From positions 4,898,001 to 4,962,000 of the forward strand of contig OZ038526.1 in NCBI GenBank assembly GCA_964036665.1: a DNA stretch of 64,000 nucleotides, given 5' to 3'. Source of the stretch: Gordius sp. MW1. Taxonomy: Eukaryota; Nematomorpha; Gordioida; Gordea; Gordiidae. The translations under genes and the position numbers were made by a program. Positions 1 through 12,874 of this stretch are shown piece after piece (position 1 is the stretch's first letter; each line of letters starts with the position of its first letter). The notes under the pieces are model-generated. The model worked only from the letters and a program-made list of their open reading frames with translations, searched no databases and had not been told where the DNA came from.

Positions 1-522
1 CGCAACTTGTGACGAGCCTAAATATTGCCTTATTTTCTTAGTTGAATTAGAAAGCTAATTTTCGGCGTAAAGCAATAAAAGCCAATACCTATTAAAGTAG
101 AATTGTAAAAAAATGTATGTGATCCGAACCAAATTAAGGTAATATTGCTTAAATTGTCTTCACATATTTGGCCATATAAAAACCAATATTGCCTTAACTA
201 TGGCATGAACATAGGTGTTTGCCTAAATGATAATTTAAAAATACTATACTTGTATTTACTTTTTTATACTTAAATCAATAATATGGAAGCATACTTTAAG
301 AGCAAATGATATTTTCAAGGATTGGCTCTCTAGTAAAGACAGTTAAGACATGTCTCTGTGTTTATTATGACCGAAATGGTCAAAAAGTCATGTTAAGTGT
401 TGAAGCCGCCTTAATCTTTTGATATGTATAATTGATGTATCCATCTATAACACATTATGAAAGGAATCAAGTTGCTACTTTCTTTCGGGGATATTTCTCA
501 TTTACATAACCATAGGAGGCTA
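1..522. other. No gene seen
   Basis: AT-rich sequence. I see no convincing reading frame, RNA gene or terminal repeat here. The phrase around GCCAATATTGCCTTAACTATGGC resembles text near 52.5 kb, so part of this may be dispersed repeat. Confidence 0.4.
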
Positions 523-684
523 CATGGGCGTAGCCAGGGAAAGGCAGGGAGGGGCGGCTAACCCCCCCCCCCCTAAATCCTTTAAAATTTTACATAATCA
601 TGGCTAAAATTTCGAAAAATTGTAATTTTGCCCCTCCCTAAATCATAATTACCCCCTCTAGTTCACATCCTGGCTACGCCCATG
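523..684. repeat. GGGCGTAGCC-type short TIR repeat, copy 1
   Basis: The copy starts CATGGGCGTAGCCAGG and ends with its exact reverse complement CCTGGCTACGCCCATG. The middle is a G-rich arm, an AT-rich centre and a C-rich arm (GCCCCTCCCTAAATCA). No target duplication is obvious. The same arrangement recurs at least nine more times in the window, so this is a non-autonomous MITE or foldback family. Confidence 0.85.
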
Positions 685-1058
685 CTTGGGCTAGGAGCTG
701 GGGGAGCAACAACAAATGACTCAAGTATCTATTATTGGCTATTATTTCTATAACAATTTTATAATATAATTATTTATGATAATTTTTTATATAAATCAGC
801 ATTAAAACCCAGATACCTTCAACATCGTTTAATAATAATTTAAGTTAACCCGACAGGGACCACTAATTTTTGCACGGTTAAATTTTATAAAAAAATAAGT
901 TTCTAGGATCACTAGGGTATAGTAACAACAAATCAACTGAAATTTTTTTGAAAAATAATGACCCCGGGTAGATCGAGGGGTGTCACCTAAAAGTGACATT
1001 AGGAAGGCCAAAAATGCAACATTAAATTTTTTATTAAAATCAGCTACAATATAATTAA

Positions 1059-2436
1059 TTATAATTCATGATAAAGCGCCCAACATTTTAAATGCAATCC
1101 GGCGTTACAATATGAATATTTTAGGCGAGTGGCCTTCTTAAAAACTTTACAACGCCTCTGAAAACAGGGTTTTTTTTGATGCTTTGTTATGTTAGATTTA
1201 TATTTCGTTAAACTCGAATACACGTTTCTTTTAGGTTGAATACCATATTTCCTGAAATATGACATCACAATCGATCTTCGGAAGTTGCATAATGACTGAT
1301 AATTATTGTTTGAGTTGTAAATTTGCCATGCATTTTGGCAGGCCGCATCTATTCCAAATGCTAACAAAGGAAAATACCATTTTTTACCTCTGTAAGAAAT
1401 TCTTGTAGATTGTACGTTCTGATCAAATCGATCAACCCCACCCATATATTTATTGTACATTTGTACCATAAATGGGCAATCGACTTGAATTTTTGATTTT
1501 ACCTTATTTATTGAACCTATTCTGGATACTTTACTTATTGGATTGCTACCATGACAATATGATAGCATGTTGACAATGCAATTGTCATTCCATTGAATCG
1601 CAACTATATTTGAAGTTACTTTTTTAGCGAAATAGCCTCGGCCTTTTTTAAAGCACTTTCGGATCTGCCAGAGGACATTTAATTCGATTGACCCTGTTGG
1701 TTCCCGTAGCGCCTATGTTTTTTTTGAAAGAGCATTTAATAATTCTGTGCTTGTGAAGTTAAATATTATAAGGAGAATATTTATTTGGTAATTCATCCTG
1801 AATATTCATTATGACAGCTCCCCCTAAACCAAAAGTTTTTTGCTGTGAAATTAATAAGGTGCCCGACCTTGTTGCGGCCGTCCAGAGTTTATACCCAAAG
1901 CGCATTGGCTTTCCTTTTATAAATTGTTTCGTAGTATGGCGCCCATAGTAGGGAACGATGGTTTCATCCATTACAATATTTGAAGTTTTTACATATTTAA
2001 AATTATTCCTAAATCGTTTATCTAAAAGATCAAAGAACTGTCGAACTTTGGCGAATTTGTCGACCGAGTCTAAATTTGAATTGTCGCATAGATGTAAATA
2101 TTTTGTTATTTCTTTGAATCTGTTGCGGCGCATTCCATATGAAATCATTTGATTGTAAGAATCGGATTTTAATTCCCAAAGCATTTTAATATTTTTCGAA
2201 GTCAAATATCCAGTAAGAAGTAAGATGGCAATATAAATTTTAAGCTCCTCCTTTGTAAAGTTTAAATTTATATTGTGCTGTTTAGCGTATAGATTTGTCA
2301 TTTCTACAATGAATGTCACAATTTCATCGGTAAAAATTTGTTCGAAATAATCTTCTGTGGTTGGTAAATTCATGACATCGACGTCAGTCCTTTCATCTTC
2401 TTTGCGACCACACGGGGAAAAAAACTTTTTCATCAT
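1059..2436 (-). pseudogene. piggyBac transposase pseudogene (DDE_Tnp_1_7 type)
   Basis: A 225-residue open stretch (2436 to 1759, ATG start) and a 169-residue one (1568 to 1059) belong to one transposase. The first contains the piggyBac signature MDETIVPYYGR, with the first catalytic Asp, then KPMRFGYKLWTAA and GLGGAVIMN. The second contains VDRFDQNVQSTRISYRGKKW, and a Cys/His-rich C-terminal tail resembling the zinc finger of PGBD-like transposases. The 190 bases between read as family sequence only when frame is changed about three times, twice at runs of A (8 and 6 bases on the coding strand). The expected DNFFTS motif reads as FNFTS, so the second catalytic Asp appears lost. Clear pseudogene. 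Confidence 0.9.
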
Positions 2437-2660
2437 CTTGCCAATTTAAATTATCTTTAATGGGATGTACCCTCTAGGTCTGAGGAACGGATGACCTCAA
2501 TAGAAGACGTAAGCATTGATCTTGGTAGATGATTCAAATCAGCCTCAATTTCATCACCACTTTCTTGGTCAGTGTCACCATAGTTGGTTGGAGGAAATAT
2601 GATAACTTGTTCCACATTTAAATTAGAATATTCTACTTCTTTTAGAAGGTCATTTAATGT
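2437..2660 (-). other. Upstream leader of the piggyBac transposase
   Basis: This stretch lies between the transposase ATG and the right arm. Its minus strand contains partly open, acidic coding-like text in another frame, which may be the decayed N-terminus that piggyBac proteins usually carry. I cannot place a start with confidence. Confidence 0.3.
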
Positions 2661-3758
2661 TCTAAATCAAATATTTTTAAAAATTTATAATAAAATTAAA
2701 TTATATTACAGACACAAAATCAAACGTCTTTTTTGACTTTTTTGTTTTTGCTGTTAATAAAATTGACCAAGACTTAATGAAAGAAGGCTTACAAAAGTTT
2801 AATTGAGTAAAATATAGCTTAAATGCTAACAAACAACGTTAAAAACGCCAAAAACTACTTAAATATCTTATTGTCCAAAAATGCCCTTCCCAATGTCACT
2901 TTTAGGTGACGTTATATTTAAAACTTAAAAATAACTATGATATATTTATAATTAATAAAATATATTTATATCAAAAAAGCAAGAATCATTATTCAGGAAC
3001 ATGCAAAAATATATTTTGCACTCATGTTTGATTTTCCATTAAATTGAATAATTTGGAAGAGTTCAAAAAATAAAAAAATTGCGAACTTTGGACTGGTATA
3101 ATTTTTAAACAATGGATTCGGAAAGGAAAGACGTTGTGTGAGCTTATTCGGCAACATCTCTTTTGTTAAATTCAATTTAAAAAATTAATTTTGAATAAAT
3201 ACTTTTTGAGTAATCATTAATCATATGGGTGTAACTTAAAAGTTACATTGGTCCCTGTCGGGTTAAACGAAAGAGCGAGTGAAGCAACATTCTCAAATAG
3301 GTTATATAACTATTATTTTGAATATAATTTACAATTGTCAAAAAAGGGCTCTTAAAATTTACATCCTTAGTTGCCAACACAGTTTGTTTAAGTGGTGTGG
3401 TGTAATTTAGTTTCTATAACTTTCGTTTATGCACGCTTTATAATAATTTATATTTTGTTGAATTGGAATTATAGTTATTTTTTTTCCCCACCTTCATAAT
3501 TTTGAATTTCGGTTCAATCTTAACCCTGCTAGTAAACTATGTACATGTAGCCATCAAATGCCAAAAAATCATTGAAAAAAGTTTAAAAACTTCTTAAAGT
3601 ATTTACCTTAATTTTTCTGAATCTTGAATATAAAATATATACTCCATGTGATGAACTTATAACATTCGGGCTAACCACCGGCCTGAGGAGTCAACAGATA
3701 GCGAAACCTAATCGCCAAACTTTTATTACGATATCTGATTGTTTAATTTATGATACGT

Positions 3759-4312
3759 TAGAGAACTGCACGGGTGACCCGAGACCCGATATCGGGTCGG
3801 GTTCGGGTTGAAAATTTTAAAATGTCTTCGAATCGGGTCGGGTTTGGGTTAAAAATTTTGAAATGCTTTCGGGTTCGGGTTGAAATTTTTAATATGCTTT
3901 CGGGTCGGGTCGGGTTGGATTTAAAGTGTCGGGTCAAGGGTTATGAATCTTACATTGCAGAATACACGGGATATATCTTTAAAAATAATGCTATTATGTA
4001 TAATATTTTTTAATTAATATTGAAATTTATAATTGAAGATCATTCATTAAGTTAATTTAAACTCCTTATGTTGCTTTTAAATCTGATTATTAATTTGAAC
4101 GCAAATTTAAATTTGACTCATGAAGGGTAAAATATATCAACAAAATAATATTTTTAAATTGTATTTAAATAGTGTGAAGTTGGTTCATTATTAATTTAAA
4201 CTACATAAATATATATTCATAAAACAAATAAGATTATGTTTAAATTTATTAAATGATTCATTTGCAAAATTCTATATTTCAAATTGAATGTGACCTGATA
4301 CTGTATGCTATA
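3759..4312 (+). mobile_element. Left half of a split non-autonomous hAT element
   Basis: It starts with the tip TAGAGAACTGCA, followed by CGGGT-rich repeats (about 3770-3940) and an AT-rich arm. The same order is found, inverted, in the intact relative at 49352-52430. The 8 bases before the tip are TGATACGT (3751-3758). The identical 8 bases follow the right half at 16635-16642. Homology to the relative stops at the TATATA run at about 4312, where the relative has its TA-rich centre. The halves are therefore one insertion now separated by about 11.9 kb. Confidence 0.8.
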
Positions 4313-7300
4313 TATGGGGGCGGGAGTGGAAGAGATGGCGAAAGGGAGAGAGAGATGTGTTAGTAAACAGCGCGTGTGTAGTATGTACTCTAATGTAATC
4401 CTTTTTCCAGACATAGAGGGACGAGTTTTGATAAGCAGAAGGAGTCTACATAAACGCAAATAAATTTAAATACAAGGATGATATGAAAAAATAAAATAAT
4501 GAGCCTATAGATGTAACTTTAATCTACAGATTATTATTTTTTGATATTAATTAAAAATGTCGTGGCGATTGAGCTTCAAAAAAGGGTAAAATGGGCATTT
4601 TTTGTACCTTTTACCTCGTTTATCTAAAAAACTGGAAGTTTTGCAAAAAAACAAAAAACATATTATTATTCAGCGCAAAATTCTCTTTCAATATAAATTG
4701 TCTGATAGCGGGATGAAACCAAAAAGTCAATATTGTAGAGCTGTGTAATTGAACTGGATATTAATTTAACTGGCGATCTTAATCATGTTAATCACAGCCC
4801 GTTCTTAAAACCTGGTCTTAAAATATTATCCTACTCTATTGCTTTTCATTTTTGTCGCAAGAAAATATCAAACCTATTCCAAATCTTGACTTTAGTGTTT
4901 TTTAACAGCCGTTTCCCGCCAATTACAGGCGATAGAACGAATAGTGGGCTTCTCGCTGTTACACGAGATCATATGAGCTTTTAACTGTATAGGCTTTTGG
5001 AATTGAATTACCGCTGCTACTGGCAGGCTCGTGAAAGGATTTTGATCTAATTCGAACAGGGTCCCGAAAGTGACTTGAATTGTTATTTATCGTTACTATT
5101 ACTACCTCCCCGTACCGGGAGAGGGTAATTTGCGCGCCTGCTGCATTTCTTGGTTGTGGTAGCCATGTTTTAAGCTCCCTTTCTATAATCGAACCCACAA
5201 CCATAGTAGGCGCATAAGCTAGAAATAGAGTTCTGAGCTTAACGGACCGGGCTCGGGCGGCCCTAAGTTTCATAACAGGCTCGAACAGACCTAAAATTCT
5301 GTCAACAGTCCTGAATTTATATTAAATTATAAACCTATCACAAAGGGGCTTTTAGAAAAAAAAATTATTATAACAAAATATAATTAAATGACCTTATGAA
5401 AATTTTATTTGTATTTATTTAATCGTTGCACTAATTTAGGAAAATTCTTACCTTTAACATTCATTCATTATGCATTTCGTGCTATATTGGTTACAAAAAT
5501 TTGCTCATAGTTTATTTCATTTAAAATTATATGACTACACTTTTATTTTAAACAATTCAAAATGAATGCATAAAAAGCTAACTAATTAAATTTAGTATTT
5601 TAGGGGCTTATTGCATCTTAATTGACTTAGGCAATTTCCATAAATAAATAATATACTTGGAAATGACTCTGGGGGCAACCATAGGCATAGCCAGGGGGTG
5701 GCAGGGAGGGGCGGCTGCCCCCCCTCTAAATCCAAAATTTCTTATAATTATGACTCTAAACATTTTCATTTTACCCCTCCGTAATTGCTCCCCTCTAAAT
5801 CCAATCCTGGCTGGACATCTGATTACACAAAAATCTTTGCGCTTACCATTAAAAAAGGTATTTTTTACAGCCCATTTTTGCATAAAAAATCAGAGCAGAA
5901 TATCAAAAATGTAATGCTGAACAAATTACAACTCTCGGGGTTATTAATTAAGGAGTTTTTTAAATACTAATTTTACGGACCAATGTGTGAATTATATTTA
6001 AAATACTCACCTATTCAATTGCTCGGGATATCCTATTAATAGTATCTGCAAAATCGCAATGGATGTTGCACAAATTTTAAATTTATTAATAGGCCGGACC
6101 TAACGGGTCGATATTGGTAGGGGGTCGGGCATAAAGTGCATGAAAAAAATTACGGAGGGGCCCGGGTGGGCCTGAAAATTTTCCAAACCAGTGGACTTGA
6201 AGAGTGCAAAAAAAGTTACGGACGGACCTAAAAATTTTCGAACGGCTAGGGGCGTGCCACAAACGGCCCGTTGCATCTTGAAATATGCGTAGAACCTAGG
6301 AGGGTTGGCATAAGATTATTAAGGGCCACCAAAAAGTTTTTATTTTTTAATAAAAGCGGGCGAACTTCACGATTCGACTATCATATATTAGCTTTAGAAT
6401 TACTATACTTTTTATTTTATTATTTATAGAAAAAAACAGGGGTCGGGCGGGGCTAGTCATTGAGGGGTTAATGCTTGCCCTTACATTTATTTAACCATGT
6501 TTTATTAAAAGATAATTAATATTTTAATTTATTGTTATTATGAAGATTAATAGGATGATAATTTAAAAACTTTTTCCAACGTTGAGTCTGATGGGTGTAT
6601 TGTTATGATATGTTGCACAGTGATAAAGTAGTAAAAATATAAGACTATTTTATTACGTGAACAAGGCTATGACTAGCCTCGAATTCTCTAAAATTTCCTA
6701 TTTGATTTTTAGTTCATTATTTTTCTTCTCCCAATTTTTTTTTGTAATACTTCGCAATCATTATACATGAGCTACTTCATCATAATAATTGCTCAACAAT
6801 ACAAATTTATAAAGCGAATTTTATGAAATAATTGTTTTATTAATGTAAACAAAAAAATAATATACTGGCGACTAATATAATAAGAACACGTTTAGGCCAA
6901 ACAAATAACATTTTTTTATATAATAAATCCTCAACCGTTAAAATAAGAAATGAATTAGGCATTTATAAATTACATTCCAATTTGGAAAGAAAAAGTCTTA
7001 GCAAATTTAAGTATAAAATTGTTGTATCATGATGCAATATTGTTCAAACGTATAATATGTACAGCATACCGTATCGGTGCATTCGACCAAAGTTTAACTG
7101 ACCAAATATCTATGAATGTCTACGAATGTCTATGAATATTTAACGAAAATGCTCCTTGAGAGGGGTTTACAGAGACGAAAACGTTAAGGTTAGTGTTTTA
7201 GGTCGGGGTTTTAGGTTAAGGTTTAGGTTAGGATTAGATGCACACATTTTAATCGACAAATGCATTTTCGTAGACATTTATTTGTTATTTGCTCTTTGGT

Positions 7301-8161
7301 CAATTGCAACTGAATGTGACGTCAAGAACTTTTGTAATAATTGTTATAAAAATAAGGAGTTTAACAGCTTATGAATTTATAGGTGCACATTGGTAATAAA
7401 ATGTTTTTATTAACAAAAATTGTAATATGATAATACATTTTAATAATTTTGACAACGTGAAACGTGACCTAGATAAATATAAGGCCCAAAAAATACTACA
7501 AAATATCATAAAAAAGTAGCCGAATTACAAAAAATGTGCAAAGCTTTAACATTTTATTTAGGTCTAAGCTAGACATTATCCCATAGATAGATAGTTAGGT
7601 AATGTGGCATGTTAAATATAACATAAGCTTTTCAAATGCTGTTAAATAACGTTTGGTCCATTTCATGAAAAAATTAAATACAGCAAATATAAATGATAGA
7701 AAATAACTTACATTAAAAAATCAATTGAAACATATTTATGATGTATTAAATTGCACTAAAAAGCTTAATATGGAGTAAAACAATGGTCGAAAGACAAAAG
7801 CCTAATAGCATAAAAAATAAAGATTTAGAAATAATTTCTCTCAGTTTCGGTCTTGTATATAGCGGCCTTATAACTATAACGGTCTGAAATTGTCTTGGGG
7901 GGCGTAAGGTCGTTTTTATTTTCATCAATTTTAGTCGAGTTAAAACGTGGAATCTTTTGTGGCTCCGCATCCTAATAAAAATAACATGCTTGACAAAATC
8001 AATATTTCGATTACTTCTATTAGGTTTGGCAGGGTCCTCTTGAAAAACAGACGAACCTTTTAGATTATTATCATCTTTTTTACTCAATTTCATTTGCAAG
8101 AGAAAAGAATATGTCCTGTAGCGCTTAAGCTAAATTTGAAATAAATTCATTAAATTATTGA
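4313..8161. other. Gene-poor stretch between the hAT left half and the EFA6 3' end
   Basis: I see no convincing gene. It holds a purine-rich patch (about 4316-4355), GGGCC-rich degenerate repeat text (about 5240-5310 and 6090-6450), a short TIR repeat at 5680-5817, and a degenerate TTAGG-like patch at about 7184-7235. A 104-codon minus-strand frame at 4959-5273 has a B-box-like GGTTCGATTAT phrase but no recognisable domain. A 117-codon frame at 7746-8099 lies just downstream of the EFA6 stop and is not recognised. Confidence 0.4.
5680..5817. repeat. GGGCGTAGCC-type repeat, copy 2
   Basis: The left end CATAGGCATAGCCAGG and right end CCTGGCTGGACAT are degenerate versions of the family termini. 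The G-rich and C-rich arms are retained. Confidence 0.75.
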
Positions 8162-11100
8162 TCAATAATGTACTTCGTAAAGATAATAATTTTCCCTTTC
8201 CCTATATTTGACTATCTCACGGGATTTCCATTGAGGTGCAGGTGGATCTTCTCGCAAAAGGTTAATTTCCTTCTCAAATTCTTTCACCATGCTTTCGTGC
8301 TGCCTATATTGCTCAACCTATTCAAATGTTTAATGCAGGTTTCGTCAAAATGTGGTTACCATGTTATGTTTAGTGGGCAAAGAAGGAAGTAAAGGTCGAT
8401 GAAACTTCTTTTGACACTCGATGGCACTTGGAAGGGGTAGAGCTGAAAAAGTGGCTGCAATTAGATTTATGGATTCAATCCAAGCCTCCATGTCTTGTAG
8501 ATTTCTGGTTAAAATCATAAATAATAAAATGATAAATAAATTACCTTTTAAGTTCTAAAAAAGACAAAATTATAATCAAATATTATTACACCACATTCAA
8601 AATTCATTAAAATGAAAGAAATATAAAATAATAGAGCCATAAAATTTCCAGGAGTATTTTTTAATTTAAACGGACTGAATGATTAATATGGCTTAATAAC
8701 TTTGCAAAACATAATTTATTCGACATTTCAATAAAATGCTAAAAAGATGTACACATTTCATAGCAAAACAGAAAAAATCAAAACTTACCAAAAAACTTTT
8801 GATAAACTAATTAATTTTCTGAAGGCGTGGAGAGAAATAACCCAAAGGCAATTACACTGGTTATCCAATAATGGACTTATAAGATCAACCGGAAAACTGT
8901 TTGCAGACTGAGGTAAAGTTTTTTACGATGAACATAAATATATTTTTAGTATTTCCCCTATACCTCGAGTTTTTGAAATATTTGCTGTCAGAGTTGCTAT
9001 AATCAGCAATTTTGGCGTTTTTCAAGAGTCAATAATTTGCAAATCAATCGGTAAAATTTTAATTTCATAAATTTCATTTATAAATAAAGGAGAGTGGAAC
9101 CCATTAATCCTTGTTAATTTAATAAACATAAATATTATTATAGAATGGAACATTATATAAACAAACCTTTGTTTATTAAAAAAAATCTAATTGATTTTGA
9201 AACGGGCTTTTAGCGGGCCTTACGTATATCTAGGCTTGGCCCAAGTTCTTAGGTTATATTACGGCCCATCCAGGGCAGACTCGTTGTTTTATTTAAAAAC
9301 AGACGACCATCCTAGCCCGGCTCGCGGCCATTGAGGTCTCTAGTAGTAGTTGATAAACAACAACATCTTAGATCCTATTGTTAAAGGGAAGGGAGGACGA
9401 CCTTAAGTCTGGGGCAATTTATCAATGTAAAAAGATAGAGATAAGTTAATTTTGACTATATAACAAAAATTTGTAGAGCTAGGGTTAAAAAAAATTTTAA
9501 ACTAAAATTTGACTAATTTGCAAGTTATTGACTTTAAAAAACGCCCAATTGCAGTTTTTAGCAACTTTGACAATAAATATTTCAAAAACTTGACGTGTAG
9601 GGAAAAAACTAAAAATAAATTTGTGTCCACCGTAAAAAACTATACCAGAATATGTAGACAGTTTGCCGGTTGATTTTATGTCCATTATTTGTTGACCAGT
9701 GTTGTTAGTAATGCTGGTTTTTACATAATTTTTTCTTAATTAAAAAAAAACTTCAGCGAAGTTTGGTTAATATTTATATTAAGGCCAAATAAAAAGCAAT
9801 CGATTTTGCAAGACTCTGCAAGTTCAAATATTTATATCCAGGGCATAAAAAAACTCAGCCTTCAATTATGAAATTATTCTTACCCCGCTTGAAAAAGATA
9901 TGAAGCCCAATCAGCGGTTTGCAGTTGAAATACAAACGGTTTACGGATGTAATCTGATGACTTTTGTGCCAAGGCATGGTGCAGTCGAATTGAGTTGTAA
10001 TCGTTACCCAATGCGTTGTCGTATACGTTGCATCCCTTACAACAAAAAAGCATTTGCTATTAAAGATAATAATAATAATAATAATAAAATTGTTTCAAAA
10101 ACGGCAAAAAGCTTATTTTCGCAAACCCTTTAGGACCCACAAAAAGTGGTTTATAAATAAATTCAACCCGCTAGGAAAACGAAATTATTTGTTTATACCC
10201 GACTGAATTAATTCTAACTAAGAGTCAAACATATTAAATCGGGGACGGTAAGTAAAATTTATGTGTGGGGGGGGGGGGGCGTGGGCGTAGCCAGCATTGG
10301 GATTAGAAAGGGGCAATAATGATTTATAAGGGCAAAATGAGAATTATTTGAAACTTTAGACATAGTTTTAAAAAATCTCACAAATTTTTGGATTTAACGG
10401 GGGAAGCCGCCCCTCCCACCCACCCTTGGCTACGCCCATGTGTGGGTGGGGGGAGCGTTTAAGAAAATTGTGTATTAACATCTGCCTCCTTCGCTAAAAT
10501 AAACCATAATTTTTTGAAATTTTAGCTATAATTATATTAAATTTCACTTTTTATCAAACAATTTGGATCATACTAAAATCTAAAAGATGTATACTTCGCT
10601 AAATCACAACACAACTATCAAAACATAAAACATTATAAAACACTTTAATAAAATGTATCTTTGTCGATAGGGCATATGTCATATATATACCTTATTAAGA
10701 TACAAAATACGTCCCCTGAGAACGGCGAAAAACATTTTCCAATTTCGCCTGACGAATGATGCTATAATTAAACAGAGGCAATTTAAACATAATTTCCTTA
10801 ATATAAAGCGAAAACACGGTTTATACAAATTACGGAGACTCACACTTACACCCGTTCCCATCTCGGTAACATTTCCTCCGTAAAAATCCTTGCTTCACGA
10901 TGATATTCTCTTTCTCATTCAAATATGGTGGTGGCTAAAAAGAGTACACATTTTACCTCAATCACGACTCAATCTATTTATATTACCACTGTTAGGTAGG
11001 GATTTCGGTCAACGAACGTCTGACTCCCCGATGCTTGGGATTGAATACTCTTAGTTTTGCTATAAATAACATTCGTATAAATCACATTTGGTCATTAAAT

Positions 11101-12520
11101 ATTTGCCGGACTGTAAGATTATTGTTGAAGACAGTCATTACCATACACAAAAAATTGTATAATTTTCCAAAGCCAACTCGTTAAAATGCTATTTTGTAAA
11201 CCATAATAAAGTGAAACCTAAAAATTTATTAGAATATTCCCTTAGCATAATCAGCAATAAATAATTAAAATGCGCTTAAAGAAAAATGAATAGTTTTATA
11301 TACAACATTTCGAATGAATAATTTTATCTAATGGTTATTTCCATTTAAAAAAATTAAACCATTTCTTAGATTAAGTCCAAAAAACTAAATACCTATATTT
11401 TGGCAACTTGAATCGATGCTAAAATTAGATTACGCATCATTTTAATTATTTCTTGCTTGCTTTCGCATTAATATTAGTTTCTCTTTCGAAGGGCTACACT
11501 TACCCCGCTACATCAAGACCCATCCCCTTTTTTTATAGAATCGAAATATACTAGACTGCGAAGATAAAAGTGATTGTTAAATTTTAACCTAAAAATACTA
11601 CTCTTGTTAAAAAAAATTTAAATTTCTTTTTTTTTTGCATAAATTTGCTTAAAACTTTTGATGACACACATATTATCCTAACATTAATTTTTAGCTGAAT
11701 CAATTTATGTAGACATGGAATAGTTGCATCTAATTACGTGATTCCCTGCAAGGGCTTTTCTCTGATAGAAAAGTACAGCCGTTTGAGATATGAGTTGTCA
11801 TAAGATTTGGCATAATTACCCATGGAGGTAAGATTCGTAATGAACTCTTTACAGCTCATCTTTTTCCCAATGTCCTAAAAGCAAAAAAAAACTTTGACCA
11901 TATCCGTTTCTCTTCCTTCTCTAAAGGCAGGTTTATAAAGTACGCCAAATCAGGTCGGAATAATTAAAAATACATTAAAAATATGAAGAATAATTACAAA
12001 AATGTAGGTTATATTTGTAAAAATATTTCTCAACATCACAGAACTTACACAGAGGTAGAAGTCGGTGTTCAAAAGTACTAGGGCACACACCAAGATATGC
12101 AACGCATCTAATTTTAAAATTAAGAAAAACGTTTTTATATAGAATGTCTGGGTAATTAAATACGTGTTAAATTCTTAGTAAAATATTCCAAAATGTTGAC
12201 AATTTTTTATAATGGAAGCTACTGGTAAAAAGCATATGGAAGTCGAGTAAAAAATTGTTTACATTTGCGTTAATTTTGCATTAGGCGACAATATTTCTTT
12301 CAAAATTTAAACTGCCAAATGCTAACCTTCCGAAATAAAAGAGGTGGGATTAAATTGGTAGTAATATTTTGAAAAAATTCTAAGCGTCTTTTCTCGATCA
12401 CAATTTTCACCAACCAAAGAAACGTGAAGAAAGAAGTTCCTGAGAGCGACATCAAGCGGTATTTTTTCGAAAGAAAATTCGTTAACAAACTCTTCAGCTA
12501 ATCTTTCATTTGTATCGGCC
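8162..12520 (-). CDS. EFA6/PSD-type Arf6 guanine-nucleotide exchange factor, 3' part (9 exons)
   Basis: Exons, in coding order: 12327-12520, 12049-12107, 11738-11874, 10987-11059, 10850-10934, 10691-10761, 9884-10035, 8360-8504, 8162-8317. All junctions are GT-AG and phases agree, giving 356 residues to a TGA stop. The first three exons match the C-terminal half of a Sec7 domain (RLAEEFVNEFSF, HILVCALVLLNTD, IGKKMSCKEF). The next four form a PH domain (VKQGFLRRKCYRDG, RRNWKMFFAVLRGRILYLNK, SIRLHHALAQKSSDY, FQLQTADWASYLFQAG). Then come EAWIESINLIAATFSA, KKFHRPLLP and a coiled-coil-like tail, an order specific to EFA6/PSD proteins. In that family Sec7 loads GTP on Arf6 and PH binds plasma-membrane phosphoinositides. 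Exon 1 starts in mid-codon, so 5' exons encoding the start of Sec7 are missing; I did not find them up to 16.9 kb. The gene may be truncated (see findings). Confidence 0.88.
8855..9698. mobile_element. Intronic element with ~200-bp inverted repeats
   Basis: The left arm (about 8855-9060) and right arm (about 9510-9698) are imperfect inverted copies. Both begin CACTGGT and share AATAATGGAC, AGTTTTTTACG and AGTTTTTGAAATATTT. The middle carries no recognisable transposase. I could not settle a target duplication. It lies in the 1379-bp intron between EFA6 exons 7 and 8. Confidence 0.65.
10280..10440. repeat. GGGCGTAGCC-type repeat, copy 3
   Basis: Ends GTGGGCGTAGCCAGC and TTGGCTACGCCCATG, preceded by a 14-G run (10266-10279). 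It lies in the intron between EFA6 exons 6 and 7. Confidence 0.85.
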
Positions 12521-12874
12521 CTAATTATACAAACCAAAAATATAGACTAACGCAGCCTTAAAAATCAAAAATTTACCTAAATAACAATAAATTTCACAAT
12601 ACAAAGGTGCAATTTTTAAATTTTGTTTGGTCATAATAAGACAGATGGGCCCTCTACTAGTTAATATATTTGGACTATATTTTATTATAAAACAATTGCA
12701 AATGAATTAAGATGTTATAATATTATTTAAAACTACCTATAATAGTTTAAAAAAATTGAAATCATAACTAGTATAAATTGAAAAGTTTTACTGTTTAGTA
12801 GGAATATAACTTGCTATAAAAGTCATAGGTTAAAAATCGAATTTAGCATTCTTAACTGACTTCTTTTTAAAAAA

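Larger units (their letters stand above)
849..3262 (-). mobile_element. piggyBac-family DNA transposon, decayed but with both ends
   Basis: Both ends carry the inverted repeat CCCGACAGGGACCA (849-862, and reverse-complemented at 3249-3262), each flanked by TTAA (845-848 and 3263-3266). TTAA is the known piggyBac target duplication. A 16-bp palindrome, GTCACCTAAAAGTGAC, lies inside each end (982-997, 2895-2910), with a variant GTAACTTAAAAGTTAC at 3231-3246 close to the right tip; these may be transposase-binding subterminal repeats (inference). The single gene, on the minus strand, is broken, so the element is presumably immobile unless helped in trans. Confidence 0.93.

Noticed and set aside
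3774-4013. 79-codon frame with RVGFGLKILKCFRVRV repeats
   Set aside because: Produced by the CGGGT repeats of the hAT arm; the same happens at 52144-52377.
5155-5215. tRNA-like sequence with GGTTCGATTAT
   Set aside because: No cloverleaf or A box at the right distance. At most a SINE trace.
5608-5914. Overlapping frames on both strands
   Set aside because: Both lie over the GGGCGTAGCC repeat, and neither has coding character.
7184-7240. Interstitial telomere-like repeat (TTAGG-rich text)
   Set aside because: Units are irregular (GTTTTAGG, TTAAGG, TTTAGG) and too few to call telomeric DNA.
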